In this document: positions 26,817 through 34,872 of the stretch, piece by piece | Layout: every line of letters starts with the position of its first letter | Position numbering within the stretch: the first letter of the stretch is position 1 | NCBI RefSeq assembly: GCF_000517105.1 | Contig: NZ_KI912149.1 | Location: forward strand, 777,308 to 841,307 | Source: Fischerella sp. PCC 9605 | Lineage (GTDB): Bacteria > Cyanobacteriota > Cyanobacteriia > Cyanobacteriales > Nostocaceae | Reading direction: 5' to 3' | DNA length: 64,000 bases | Position numbers and translations under genes: made by a program | Notes under the pieces: generated by a model | Database searches by the model: none | What the model was told of the DNA's origin: nothing | What the model saw: the letters and a program-made list of their open reading frames with translations, nothing else

Positions 26817-28277
26817 TTACAAATCAGCAATCCCCAAGTCTTCTGCTGTAATCCGGGAGATTGCGGAATCATCCATCTGTTCTAGACAATCTGCGATCCG
26901 GTTTGCTTGTTGTTCAATGCTGCGCTCGAAGATAACACGCGCAAAACGCCCATTGCCAAAACTTCGATCGCGTTTCGCATACGCAGTTTCAAAAATTGCT
27001 TGCAAAGCTATATGTGCTGAAATATCAATTGTGTATCCGTTATCGTGACAGAATTTCTTGAAAATTAAAATTAGTTCGCTCGGTGTGTAGTGATCTAGAT
27101 AAAACAATCGACTAAAGCGAGATTGCAGACCGGGGTTCGACTCGATCAAATACTCCATTTCGTCTGTATATCCGGCTACAATCACAGCTAGGCGATCGCG
27201 GTGATCTTCCATGCGTTTGAGCAAGGCTTGTACCGCTTCCAAACCGAAATCGTTGGATGATGCCTCTCTTGGGACAAGAGCATGGGCTTCGTCGATAAAA
27301 AGCACACCGTCTAGCGCTTGCTTGACTGCATCGTCTACACGCAGTGCGGTTTGTCCAATGTATCCACCAACGATTCCGGCTCGATCGGTTTCCACTAGAT
27401 GTCCGCGTTGAAGGCAACCCAATTGTTTGTACAAGCGACCCACTAAACGCGCTATGGTGGTCTTACCAGTGCCGGGTGGCCCGTAAAGAACAAGGTGCAG
27501 TGAAGTGTCTGCGGTTTTGAGTCCTCGCGCCTTCCGTTCAGTCTGCACTTTTAAGAAATTTGTCAATGAAAAAAGTTGACGCTTGGTGTGTTCGTGCCCA
27601 ACCAATGCCTTTAGATCGGCGAATACATTCTCAAGTGTGTCGCTAGCGGGTGGTTCATGCTCAACGAAGGATGCTGTTGTGGCAGTGTCAGCTCGACGAT
27701 GAGATTGATGAGTACTGGTTTCGGTGCTTGGGGTGCTGATGATCAAGCTGTGTACCTTGATTTTAATTTTGTCGTAGATGATGAAGCCAAACTTGCGATC
27801 GCTCACCTGCATCACTGTATCTACTGAGAGTTTCTCAACCAGCACACTGTTGATATAAAACTCTACGAGTTCCCCATTACGTCGGATATCCAGAATGTTT
27901 ACTGCATTGGGATGTTTAATACCATAGCAGCGTTTCCAGGCAACGTAATCTTGAAAAATACCGTTCTCGTACTTGGAGATTCGGTAGTACCCATTGTCGG
28001 AGATCACAAACTCAAAGAAATTACTTGTATTTGCAAGTCCCCAGACGAAACCATATCCATGATTGACACCAGTGACTTTTTCCAGCACAACATGAATGCG
28101 AAATTCTTGTTTGTCGTAGAAGAAGTCTGCTGATTGCCACGATAGCCACGAACTACCACCTGAACGTTTGTGTTCAAATGTATAATGATTTGCTTCAACG
28201 CAGACAGTGCATTCGGCGGAATCGTTTGTATACCATTTGTGGCGATTGTCTTGAAAGTGTTCCTCAAAAATCAACAT
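26817..28277 (-). CDS. CbbX/SpoVK-like AAA+ ATPase with N-terminal lectin-like domain
   Basis: A 486-residue protein. The C-terminal half (from about residue 215) is a single AAA+ module of the CbbX/SpoVK/EccA type: Walker A GPPGTGKTTIA, the GGYIGQTA pore-loop region, Walker B VLFIDEAHAL, sensor VIVAGYTDEM and FGNGRFAR. The N-terminal half (about 5-190) has the beta-sandwich look of a LamG/concanavalin-like domain (FEEHFQDN, GYGFVWGLANTSNFFEFVIS, INSVLVEKL). The fusion suggests a remodelling ATPase with its own ligand-binding sensor; no target is evident. The start is ATG at 28277; TTG at 28298 is possible. Confidence 0.82.
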   Translation of the reverse strand: MLIFEEHFQDNRHKWYTNDSAECTVCVEANHYTFEHKRSGGSSWLSWQSADFFYDKQEFRIHVVLEKVTGVNHGYGFVWGLANTSNFFEFVISDNGYYRISKYENGIFQDYVAWKRCYGIKHPNAVNILDIRRNGELVEFYINSVLVEKLSVDTVMQVSDRKFGFIIYDKIKIKVHSLIISTPSTETSTHQSHRRADTATTASFVEHEPPASDTLENVFADLKALVGHEHTKRQLFSLTNFLKVQTERKARGLKTADTSLHLVLYGPPGTGKTTIARLVGRLYKQLGCLQRGHLVETDRAGIVGGYIGQTALRVDDAVKQALDGVLFIDEAHALVPREASSNDFGLEAVQALLKRMEDHRDRLAVIVAGYTDEMEYLIESNPGLQSRFSRLFYLDHYTPSELILIFKKFCHDNGYTIDISAHIALQAIFETAYAKRDRSFGNGRFARVIFERSIEQQANRIADCLEQMDDSAISRITAEDLGIADL

Positions 28278-28309
28278 AGCCTTCTTGCGTGGACTCAAGC
28301 TTGGACAAA

Positions 28310-28372
28310 GCTTACAGTCATAGTGTAAGCAAAGCTCACGTTACCTCAAGGTACTGCTATGACTACCTTGAG
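28310..28372. promoter_or_regulatory. Two adjacent inverted repeats upstream of the AAA+ gene
   Basis: GCTTACA-7 nt-TGTAAGC (28310-28330) and CTCAAGGTA-10 nt-TACCTTGAG (28345-28372), 14 bp apart and 33-95 bp upstream of the AAA+ start. Both are perfect. They could be operator-like sites or RNA hairpins in the leader; neither has the T-run expected of a terminator on the minus strand. Confidence 0.45.
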
Positions 28373-28545
28373 CAAAAAGCTTTGAGCCAAGCAATTTAAA
28401 ATTTAACTTCAGTTCCAAGTAGGGGTTTTCCGCAGGTAATCGTGGGCTATTTTGTACATTTTCACCATCATAAAGGGTATAAGGGTGTAAGGATGTAGTT
28501 CAAATTCTCTCCCTTATATCCCTATACCCTACACCTCTAATAAAT

Positions 28546-28582
28546 AAATGACGAATGACGAATGACGAATGACAAATGACGA
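28546..28582. repeat. AATGACG heptamer tandem repeat
   Basis: Five consecutive heptamers (AATGACG, one as AATGACA) just after the stop of the GNAT gene, which is read on the other strand. It is typical of the short tandem repeats of heterocystous cyanobacteria. The units are contiguous without spacers, so this is not a CRISPR. Confidence 0.85.
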
Positions 28583-28592
28583 TCATTACGAG

Positions 28593-29156
28593 TTAACTTA
28601 ATTCGTGCCCTACATACCTATAAAAAGAATCATCTGGTTGCCAAGCTTCTCGTGACAGGGCATAATACACCACGTCTAAATTGTAGAAATGGGCATCTTT
28701 TTCATACCTCAATCCTGCTTTTTCCATTACCCGGCGAGAGGCAATATGTTCTGGTACGGTAATGGCAACAATCTTATCTAACTTCACTTCCTCAAAGCCA
28801 TATCTTAAGCTGGCTTTTGTTGCCTCTGTGGCAATACCTTGATGCCAGTAAGCTTGACTCAACCGATAGAGAACTTCAACCTCTGGACTGTTTGGGAGAA
28901 AATTCAATCCGCAATGGCCAATTAATTTACTTGTAGCTTTTTCTACTACAGCCCAAACGCCAAAACCATTCTGTTTCCAATGTTGAATAAAAAATTCTAA
29001 AATTTCTTGAGTTACTTCTTTTACCTTTTCCTGGGGAATTGGCCCTCTAGGTGAATATCTCATTACTTCTGGATTACTTAAAATCACTGCGAGTTCATCC
29101 AGATCGTCTATAGTGTATGGTTTTAGCCGCAATCGTGTGGTTTCAATCTCTGGCAT
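28593..29156 (-). CDS. GNAT family N-acetyltransferase (RimJ/RimL-like)
   Basis: A 187-residue GNAT of the Acetyltransf_3 type: TTRLRLKPYTIDDL opening, IGHCGLNFLP strand, and the acetyl-CoA-binding segment YWHQGIATEATKASLRYGFE followed by PEHIASRRVMEKAGLRYE. Members acetylate ribosomal proteins or small molecules; the target is unknown. ATG at 29156 is preferred over a TTG at 29177 because family members open with the MPEIETTRL-type sequence. It is divergent from the ABC transporter gene 67 bp away. Confidence 0.88.
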   Translation of the reverse strand: MPEIETTRLRLKPYTIDDLDELAVILSNPEVMRYSPRGPIPQEKVKEVTQEILEFFIQHWKQNGFGVWAVVEKATSKLIGHCGLNFLPNSPEVEVLYRLSQAYWHQGIATEATKASLRYGFEEVKLDKIVAITVPEHIASRRVMEKAGLRYEKDAHFYNLDVVYYALSREAWQPDDSFYRYVGHELS

Positions 29157-29222
29157 GGTGGCAAGGTAGGAATGCAAACACTACCTTATTACTATTGTAA
29201 AAATTAATATAATTTTTATATT

Positions 29223-31103
29223 ATGAGTATCTCCATTCCTCGAAAAAAAACTCACTCAGAGTACCGTCGGCGTGAAAACGACTGGCGGTTATTTTTGCGT
29301 TTGACACCATATGCGCGTACTCATGTACGTTTGTTGGTAGTGTCAATGGTGTTACTTGTGCCAGTAGCTATAGCCAACGCCATACAACCATTGCTAATTG
29401 GACAGATTATTTCTCTGATTCGCAATGAACCAAGCACTTACGAATTTCTCCGCAATCTTTCCTTTTGGCAGGCGCTGCAAATTTTGGAAGTATTGTTAGT
29501 TGTAACGGTAGTTATCCGACTGATATTTTCAGGTTTTCAGGGTTATTTGGTACAGAAGGTAGGGCAACAAATTACTGCTGCAATTCGCCAAGATTTATTT
29601 CATCATGTTACTTCTTTGGCAGTGCGCTTTTTTGACCGCACACCTGTAGGTAAATTAATTACCAGACTCACCAGTGATGTGGAAATTTTAGGAGATGTGT
29701 TTGCCACTGGAGCAATTGGCATTGTCTCTGATTTGTTTTCCATGCTGGTGATAGTTGTGTTTATGTTTTCTATCCAGTGGCAACTTGCCTTGTTGCTGCT
29801 GTTGATGCTCATACCTGTATCGTTTTTAATTATTTACTTTCAACAGCAGTACCGCAAAGCTAATTATAAAGCTAGAGAAGAACTTTCCGTCCTGAATTCC
29901 CAACTGCAAGAAAATATTGTTGGCATTAATATAGTGCAACTATTCCGACGAGAAAAATTTAATGCCAAGTTATTTAGCAATACAAACAAGCATTATGTCA
30001 AAGAAGTAGATAAAACCATCTTTCATGATTCCGCTGTTTCTGCAACATTGGAATGGGTTTCTCTAGTGGCGATCGCCGCTGTGCTTTTGGTTGGCGGTTA
30101 TTTACTTTTGCAAAAAAACTTGACTTTTGGGATTTTATCTGCATTTGTATTGTATGCAGAACGATTATTCCAGCCTTTACAACAGTTTGCAGAAAAATTT
30201 ACGGTCATCCAAGCGGGTTTCACAGCGATTGAACGCGTTACCGACATTTTAGATGAACCAATAGAAATACGCGATCGCACCAATCCCAGATTATCAGTAT
30301 TTGATTCTCAATTCGGATACATAGACGAGATAGTTGCTAATCTTGAATCCCAAACTCAAGATTCCCAACCACAAATGGGAGAAATCAAATTTGAACACGT
30401 TTGGTTTGGCTATAAACAAGATGATTATGTCATTAAAGACCTAGACTTTACGATTCATCCTGGAGAAAAAGTGGCATTGGTTGGCCCCACTGGTGCTGGG
30501 AAAAGTACTATCATTCGTCTTTTGTGTCGTCTTTACGAACCCAGCCAGGGACGTATTTTAGTTGATGGTATTGATATTCGGGAGTTACCCCAAGCCGAAC
30601 TACGGCGCTACATGGCAGTGATTTTGCAGGAAGGCTTTTTATTTGCTGGTAATGTTAAGAGCAACATCACCTTAGGAGATGGCTACAGCTTTGAGGAAGT
30701 TCAACAAGCAGCAGAGAACACTAACATTGCTAAGTTTATTGAACAACTTCCCCAAAGCTACGATACCCAACTTCGCGAACGGGGTACAAATCTTTCTAGT
30801 GGTCAAAAGCAACTGTTAGCCTTTGCCCGTGCAGCAATTCGCAATCCGCAAATTTTAGTCTTAGACGAAGCAACAGCTAGCCTGGATGTGGGAACAGAAG
30901 CATTAATTCAGGAAGCTTTAAACAAGCTGTTGATCGGACGTACCGCGATTATTATTGCCCATCGTCTGTCTACAATTCGTAACGTAGATCGAATTTTCGT
31001 ACTCAAGCGTGGAGAATTAATAGAACAGGGAAGCCATGAAGAGTTACTGCAACTAGGTGGACTTTACGCTACCTTACACAATTTACAGATGTTGGGAACA
31101 TAA
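29223..31103 (+). CDS. ABC-type exporter, fused permease and ATPase (MsbA/MdlB type)
   Basis: A 626-residue half-transporter that would work as a homo- or heterodimer. Six membrane helices (residues about 35-320) contain the ABC_membrane domain (QKVGQQITAAIRQDLFHHV, FFDRTPVGKLITRLTSDVE). The nucleotide-binding domain has Walker A GPTGAGKST, Q-loop VILQEGFLF, signature LSSGQKQLLAFARA, Walker B ILVLDEATASLD and the H-loop IIAHRLST. It probably exports a lipid, peptide or drug; the substrate is not predictable and no partner gene is adjacent. The start is ATG at 29223. Confidence 0.92.
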   Translation: MSISIPRKKTHSEYRRRENDWRLFLRLTPYARTHVRLLVVSMVLLVPVAIANAIQPLLIGQIISLIRNEPSTYEFLRNLSFWQALQILEVLLVVTVVIRLIFSGFQGYLVQKVGQQITAAIRQDLFHHVTSLAVRFFDRTPVGKLITRLTSDVEILGDVFATGAIGIVSDLFSMLVIVVFMFSIQWQLALLLLLMLIPVSFLIIYFQQQYRKANYKAREELSVLNSQLQENIVGINIVQLFRREKFNAKLFSNTNKHYVKEVDKTIFHDSAVSATLEWVSLVAIAAVLLVGGYLLLQKNLTFGILSAFVLYAERLFQPLQQFAEKFTVIQAGFTAIERVTDILDEPIEIRDRTNPRLSVFDSQFGYIDEIVANLESQTQDSQPQMGEIKFEHVWFGYKQDDYVIKDLDFTIHPGEKVALVGPTGAGKSTIIRLLCRLYEPSQGRILVDGIDIRELPQAELRRYMAVILQEGFLFAGNVKSNITLGDGYSFEEVQQAAENTNIAKFIEQLPQSYDTQLRERGTNLSSGQKQLLAFARAAIRNPQILVLDEATASLDVGTEALIQEALNKLLIGRTAIIIAHRLSTIRNVDRIFVLKRGELIEQGSHEELLQLGGLYATLHNLQMLGT

Positions 31104-31106
31104 ACT

Positions 31107-31141
31107 GTAACTGTTGTTTGTTGTTAGTTGTTGGTTGTTTG
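31107..31141. repeat. TGTTGTTTGTTGTTAGTTGTTGG repeat
   Basis: Low-complexity TTGTTG/TTGGTTGTT tract right after the ABC transporter stop. It is the same family as 5325-5397, 25060-25106 and the coding copy at 61541-61591. Confidence 0.7.
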
Positions 31142-31204
31142 GAGAAAGTAAGAACTAAGCTAAATTGCATCATTACGTAAGACTGTGAATTTACAAATAT
31201 CGGT

Positions 31205-31237
31205 AATAGGTAATTGGCCCATTACCAATTACCTATT
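31205..31237. repeat. 13-bp perfect inverted repeat before rtcA
   Basis: AATAGGTAATTGG (31205-31217) and CCAATTACCTATT (31225-31237) with a 7-base loop, followed by further ATTAACTATTACC. It ends 28 bp before the rtcA ATG and would form a stable hairpin in the leader. It resembles the GGTAATTGG-type dispersed repeats of cyanobacteria. Confidence 0.75.
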
Positions 31238-31265
31238 AACTATTACCAAGTTTAGTTTAATTTTT

Positions 31266-32306
31266 ATGATTTACATTGATGGATCTTACGGTGAAGGCGG
31301 AGGGCAAGTTCTTCGCACCTCCCTAAGTTTAGCCGCCATTACTGGTATTCCTACAACAATTTATAACGTCCGCGCCGGACGCAAAAAACCAGGGTTAGCT
31401 GCCCAACACTTAACAGCAGTTCGTGCCGCAGCAGCAATTTGTCATGCCGAAGTGCGAGGCGATGCTTTGGGTTCGATGATGCTGGAATTTATTCCCAGTA
31501 GAGTTGTGACAGCAAAAAACTACACCTTTGATGTCAGCGAAGCGCGAGAAGGTGGTTCGGCAGGTGCCATTACTCTAGTATTGCAGACTCTCCTGTTACC
31601 TCTAGCCCTAGCAACTGGTGCTTCCCAAGTAACGCTGAAGGGAGGGACGCATGTTCATCATAGCCCCTCTATGACTTATATTGAGCAAGTATATCTGCCG
31701 CTGTTACATCGAATGGGTGTGCAGTCAGAGGTTGAGTTGTGTGCTTGGGGTTGGTATCCCCAAGGCCAGGGTGAAGTGAAATTACTGGTGAGGGGTGATA
31801 GCAAGCTTGCTGGGATCAACTTGCTGGAACGCGGAGACTTGCAGCAAGTGTATGGTTCGGCAGTAGTGACAGAACTACCTTCCCACATTCCCCAGCGTAT
31901 GGCCAGCCGTGCCGAAAATTTATTGCGAGAAGCAGGATTAAAAGCTGTAATCCAACCTGTGCGAAACAAAGGCATTGCACCAGGAGCAGGTTTGTTTCTG
32001 ACTGCTGAATATGAGCATAGCTTAGCTGGGTTTAGTGCCTTGGGGCGTCTAGGCTTGCCAGCAGAAAAAGTAGCACAGACAGCTTGTGAGGAATTGCTGA
32101 AGTTTCACCAAACTGGTGCAGCTGTGGATGAACATTTAGCAGATCAATTATTATTGCCAGCTGCTTTAGCTTCACAGGAGAGTGAATACCAGGTGGCGGA
32201 AGTCAGTACCCACTTGAAAACGAATGCTTGGGTAATTGAACAATTCGCCTTGGCAAAGGTAAGGATAGATGAAGTTCAAAAGATAGTGACAGTACAGCCT
32301 TGTTAA
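31266..32306 (+). CDS. rtcA: RNA 3'-terminal phosphate cyclase
   Basis: Converts RNA 3'-phosphate ends to 2',3'-cyclic phosphates using ATP, part of RNA repair or processing. At 346 residues it has the family length. Visible motifs are DGSYGEGGGQVLRTSLSL at the N-terminus, the RAGRKKPGLAAQHLTAV block, GGTHVHHSPSMTYIE, and the catalytic-type His in VDEHLADQL near residue 290. I chose ATG at 31266 because the open frame upstream (to 31185) is read from an inverted repeat. No rtcB or rtcR is nearby. Confidence 0.95.
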   Translation: MIYIDGSYGEGGGQVLRTSLSLAAITGIPTTIYNVRAGRKKPGLAAQHLTAVRAAAAICHAEVRGDALGSMMLEFIPSRVVTAKNYTFDVSEAREGGSAGAITLVLQTLLLPLALATGASQVTLKGGTHVHHSPSMTYIEQVYLPLLHRMGVQSEVELCAWGWYPQGQGEVKLLVRGDSKLAGINLLERGDLQQVYGSAVVTELPSHIPQRMASRAENLLREAGLKAVIQPVRNKGIAPGAGLFLTAEYEHSLAGFSALGRLGLPAEKVAQTACEELLKFHQTGAAVDEHLADQLLLPAALASQESEYQVAEVSTHLKTNAWVIEQFALAKVRIDEVQKIVTVQPC

Positions 32307-32804
32307 TGCATCTCTACTGAATTTGATTATTAGATAGACTTATAGCTTATCTTTTAAAATTCTCACTTTTATTTCCGGATGATACTTGTGAAATGATGAA
32401 TGTCTGTAGAGGTCTATAGATACCTATGGTTCAAAACTACTAGCAAGTAAATTTTGATACTTAAGTTGTTTTACTTAAGAGTTATTCGGTAATCGCTACT
32501 ATGCTATGTATTTATACAAATAAATATCTATCAAACACAACAATTGAGGTTGCCGCAGCCAATTAAAGCCTAAGTTATAATAGTCGTTACTTTTGTGTCT
32601 GTGAAAATAAAATCTGCATAAGTTTAAAACTTTATCACCGTAATTGTTTGAAAATACTATTGGAATTTGACGATTGAGATAAGATTGAATTATTCTATAA
32701 ATAGAACTATAAATAGCAAACAAGGGTGTCCAAACATCTTGAAATTAAGACCCTTAGTTTTTCAGAGTAGATTTAGTTTTTAACCAGAATCCAGGAAATT
32801 TCTT
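32307..32804. other. 500-bp AT-rich spacer
   Basis: No supported gene, RNA or clear repeat between rtcA and the small basic ORF. Short open frames on the minus strand here have low-complexity AT-rich translations and no ribosome-binding site. Confidence 0.5.
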
Positions 32805-33014
32805 ATGCGATTGAAAAGATGGGAATCTCCACGCCGACAAGGCAGGAATGACAAAGGCAAAGGTGGCTCAGCAAGAAAGCGACAAATCAAGAAACAACAG
32901 CAGATGCTGCGACAGAGGCTGAAGGCGGGTAATGAAGAAGACAAAAAAATAAACCAAGGAACGGGGGAAGCAGAATTTAACTTCCCCCTATTTTTTGGGC
33001 TTTTCTCTGCATGA
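32805..33014 (+). CDS. Small basic protein, uncertain 3' end
   Basis: A 69-codon frame starts at ATG 32805 with CAGGAAA ten bases upstream. Residues 1-48 are strongly basic (many Arg, Lys and Gln; KGKGGSARKRQIKKQQQ) and look like a small nucleic-acid-binding protein. The last 20 codons run through a perfect rho-independent terminator, which is unusual. A run of seven A at 32942-32948 precedes this part. Loss of one A, or slippage, would stop translation after about 48 residues, before the hairpin. The family is not recognised. Confidence 0.45.
   Translation: MRLKRWESPRRQGRNDKGKGGSARKRQIKKQQQMLRQRLKAGNEEDKKINQGTGEAEFNFPLFFGLFSA
32963..32996 (+). terminator. Strong rho-independent terminator
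   Basis: GGGGGAAG (32963-32970) pairs with CTTCCCCC (32981-32988), followed by TATTTTTT. It overlaps the last codons of the small basic ORF. Confidence 0.88.
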
Positions 33015-33524
33015 TAAGAAACAAGGTTATTGATTTCCTGCTACTAAGTGACAGTTATTTCACTAGCACAACAGTAGTAATCAACTAGTCTATATTTTGT
33101 TTATAAATAATCAATAATATCTACGCAACAACCAGATAGTCTTGCTGTTTGGTTGTTTTAATTTTATAGTAATTATTTTTACTTCAAGAATAGTTTTCTA
33201 AGTCTATATAATCATCATAAACTTTTTTTAAAAAACATAAAGCAAAAATAAAGTAAATATAAAAAAAGCATGAAGTTTACTAAAAAACTACTGACAGAGT
33301 ACGAAGGTAGAGTAAAGTAAGATACAGGTCAACTGATTAAATCATCACCAGGGAAGCAGTTATTTGCTGTAATAACAATTGCATCTCCATGTGTTAACTA
33401 CCGACCATATCCCAGCCTTTAATGCAAGTCAATCTTGACATGACCTGAAGTTTCTTAGATGTTTAGGTAGGCAATGGTTCAGTGGTTTTTTGATTTTATC
33501 TGTGACACAAGGAGTGACTGACTT
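33015..33524. other. 510-bp AT-rich leader of the polysaccharide block
   Basis: Very AT-rich sequence after the terminator and before the first glycosyltransferase gene. No ORF or repeat is visible. It probably contains the promoter of the exopolysaccharide block, but no box can be assigned with confidence. AAGGAG at 33509-33514 precedes the first gene. Confidence 0.45.
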
Positions 33525-34340
33525 ATGGTAGGAAGAGCTTTTCTACCTACTCAGAAAGTGCTAGAGTTTCCAATTACTGCCTTACGTTTTGAAGAACAAA
33601 TACAAACAATACTGAGGTGGGCGATCGCGCACGAGAGTAAGACTGTGTGTGTAGCCAACGTGCACATGCTCATGGAGGCTTATTGGAATCCAGAGTTTGC
33701 TTGTGTGTTGCGAGGTGCTGACTTAGTCACTCCTGATGGTATGCCTCTAGTTTGGATGATGAGGCTTTTAGGAGCGCGATACCAAGATCGCGTAGCAGGG
33801 ATGGATATCTTATCAGCATTGTGTGAGTTGGCTCAAACACTTGATGTAAGTGTTTTTTTTGTGGGTTCTCAAACAGAAATTCTGTCTCACATGAGAACAA
33901 AGCTGGAGCAAGAATTTCCTCGCTTGAAAATAGCAGCGATGGAACCTTTACCGTTTCGCCCCTTAACAGCAACAGAAGATGAAGCTCTTTCCCAAAAAAT
34001 TAACTCCAGTGGTGCTGGTATAGTGTTTGTTTCCCTAGGGTGTCCAAAACAAGAAAAGTGGATGGCTCAGCATCATGGCAAAATTCAGGCAGTAATGATT
34101 GGCTTGGGTGGAGTATTCCCGGTTTACGCAGGAATTCATAAAAGGGCACCCCGCTTGGTGAGAGATTTAGGTTTTGAATGGTTATATCGATGGGTTCAAG
34201 AACCCCGCCGCCTTTGGGATCGTTATACAAAGACGATTCCACCTTTTATATGGTTGGCTTTCAAGCAACTTTTGACATCTAGTTCTTTTAGTACTCCATT
34301 TCATATTCGCGAACGCTACCTGGGATGGAGAGTTGAGTAA
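33525..34340 (+). CDS. WecG/TagA/CpsF family glycosyltransferase
   Basis: A 271-residue GT26 enzyme that adds a second sugar (N-acetylmannosaminuronate or N-acetylmannosamine type in known members) to an undecaprenyl-linked primer during surface polysaccharide synthesis. Visible signatures are ANVHMLMEAYW, VTPDGMPLVWMMRLLG, FFVGSQTEIL and FVSLGCPKQEKWMAQH, then GVGGVFPVYAG-like sequence and ERLGFEWLYR-like sequence near the end. The start is ATG at 33525. It is the first gene of the plus-strand polysaccharide block. Confidence 0.92.
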   Translation: MVGRAFLPTQKVLEFPITALRFEEQIQTILRWAIAHESKTVCVANVHMLMEAYWNPEFACVLRGADLVTPDGMPLVWMMRLLGARYQDRVAGMDILSALCELAQTLDVSVFFVGSQTEILSHMRTKLEQEFPRLKIAAMEPLPFRPLTATEDEALSQKINSSGAGIVFVSLGCPKQEKWMAQHHGKIQAVMIGLGGVFPVYAGIHKRAPRLVRDLGFEWLYRWVQEPRRLWDRYTKTIPPFIWLAFKQLLTSSSFSTPFHIRERYLGWRVE

Positions 34341-34872
34341 TTGTGGCGGTTTTATCTCTATTACTCGGGTGATTTTTGTCTGAAATAACCACTCCCCCAA
34401 TCCCTATCCTGTGGAGAGTCTTCCTCCCTTTTTTAAGGAGGAAGCAACTAGGTTAAAATTTTGTGTTGGCTTGGGAACCTTGATCTATGATGACGTTGGC
34501 TAAATCTCATTTTGTTAGACTAAATCTTGATTTTTCCTACTTCAAGCTCTGGAGGAAATCAAAAATATTAAATAATTTCTTTCAGCTTATTGGTCTGCCA
34601 CATTAATTTATGATGAGTTTGTAGTTTGTGCTTTAGCACATCCATCTTACTGCAAGGATAGTGCTCGTTACTTAAGATTTTAACTCATCAAAACTAATAC
34701 GGTATTCCAAAATGGAATTTACCAAAGTAACTATGCTGGGTAGGTTCAAAAGATAAAGATGTATGTAGTCATAGCTAAGCTTCTGATGATATGAATAATG
34801 GCTTATAAAGACCCTGAATTCGAGATATCAACGTTGAATTAAATACTGTTAGTAATTTTATTGGGACTTTTT
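34341..34872. other. 530-bp spacer with one inverted repeat
   Basis: CTTCCTCC (34420-34427) pairs with GGAGGAAG (34437-34444) about 80 bp after the glycosyltransferase stop. There is no T-run on the plus strand. The remainder is AT-rich with no ORF. It separates the first glycosyltransferase gene from the flippase gene, so the flippase may have its own promoter. Confidence 0.45.

Noticed and set aside
28546-28582. Possible CRISPR array
   Set aside because: Units are contiguous heptamers without spacers; no cas genes in the window.
32499-32723. 74-codon minus-strand frame in the rtcA downstream spacer
   Set aside because: AT-rich Tyr/Ile/Asn composition, no ribosome-binding site.
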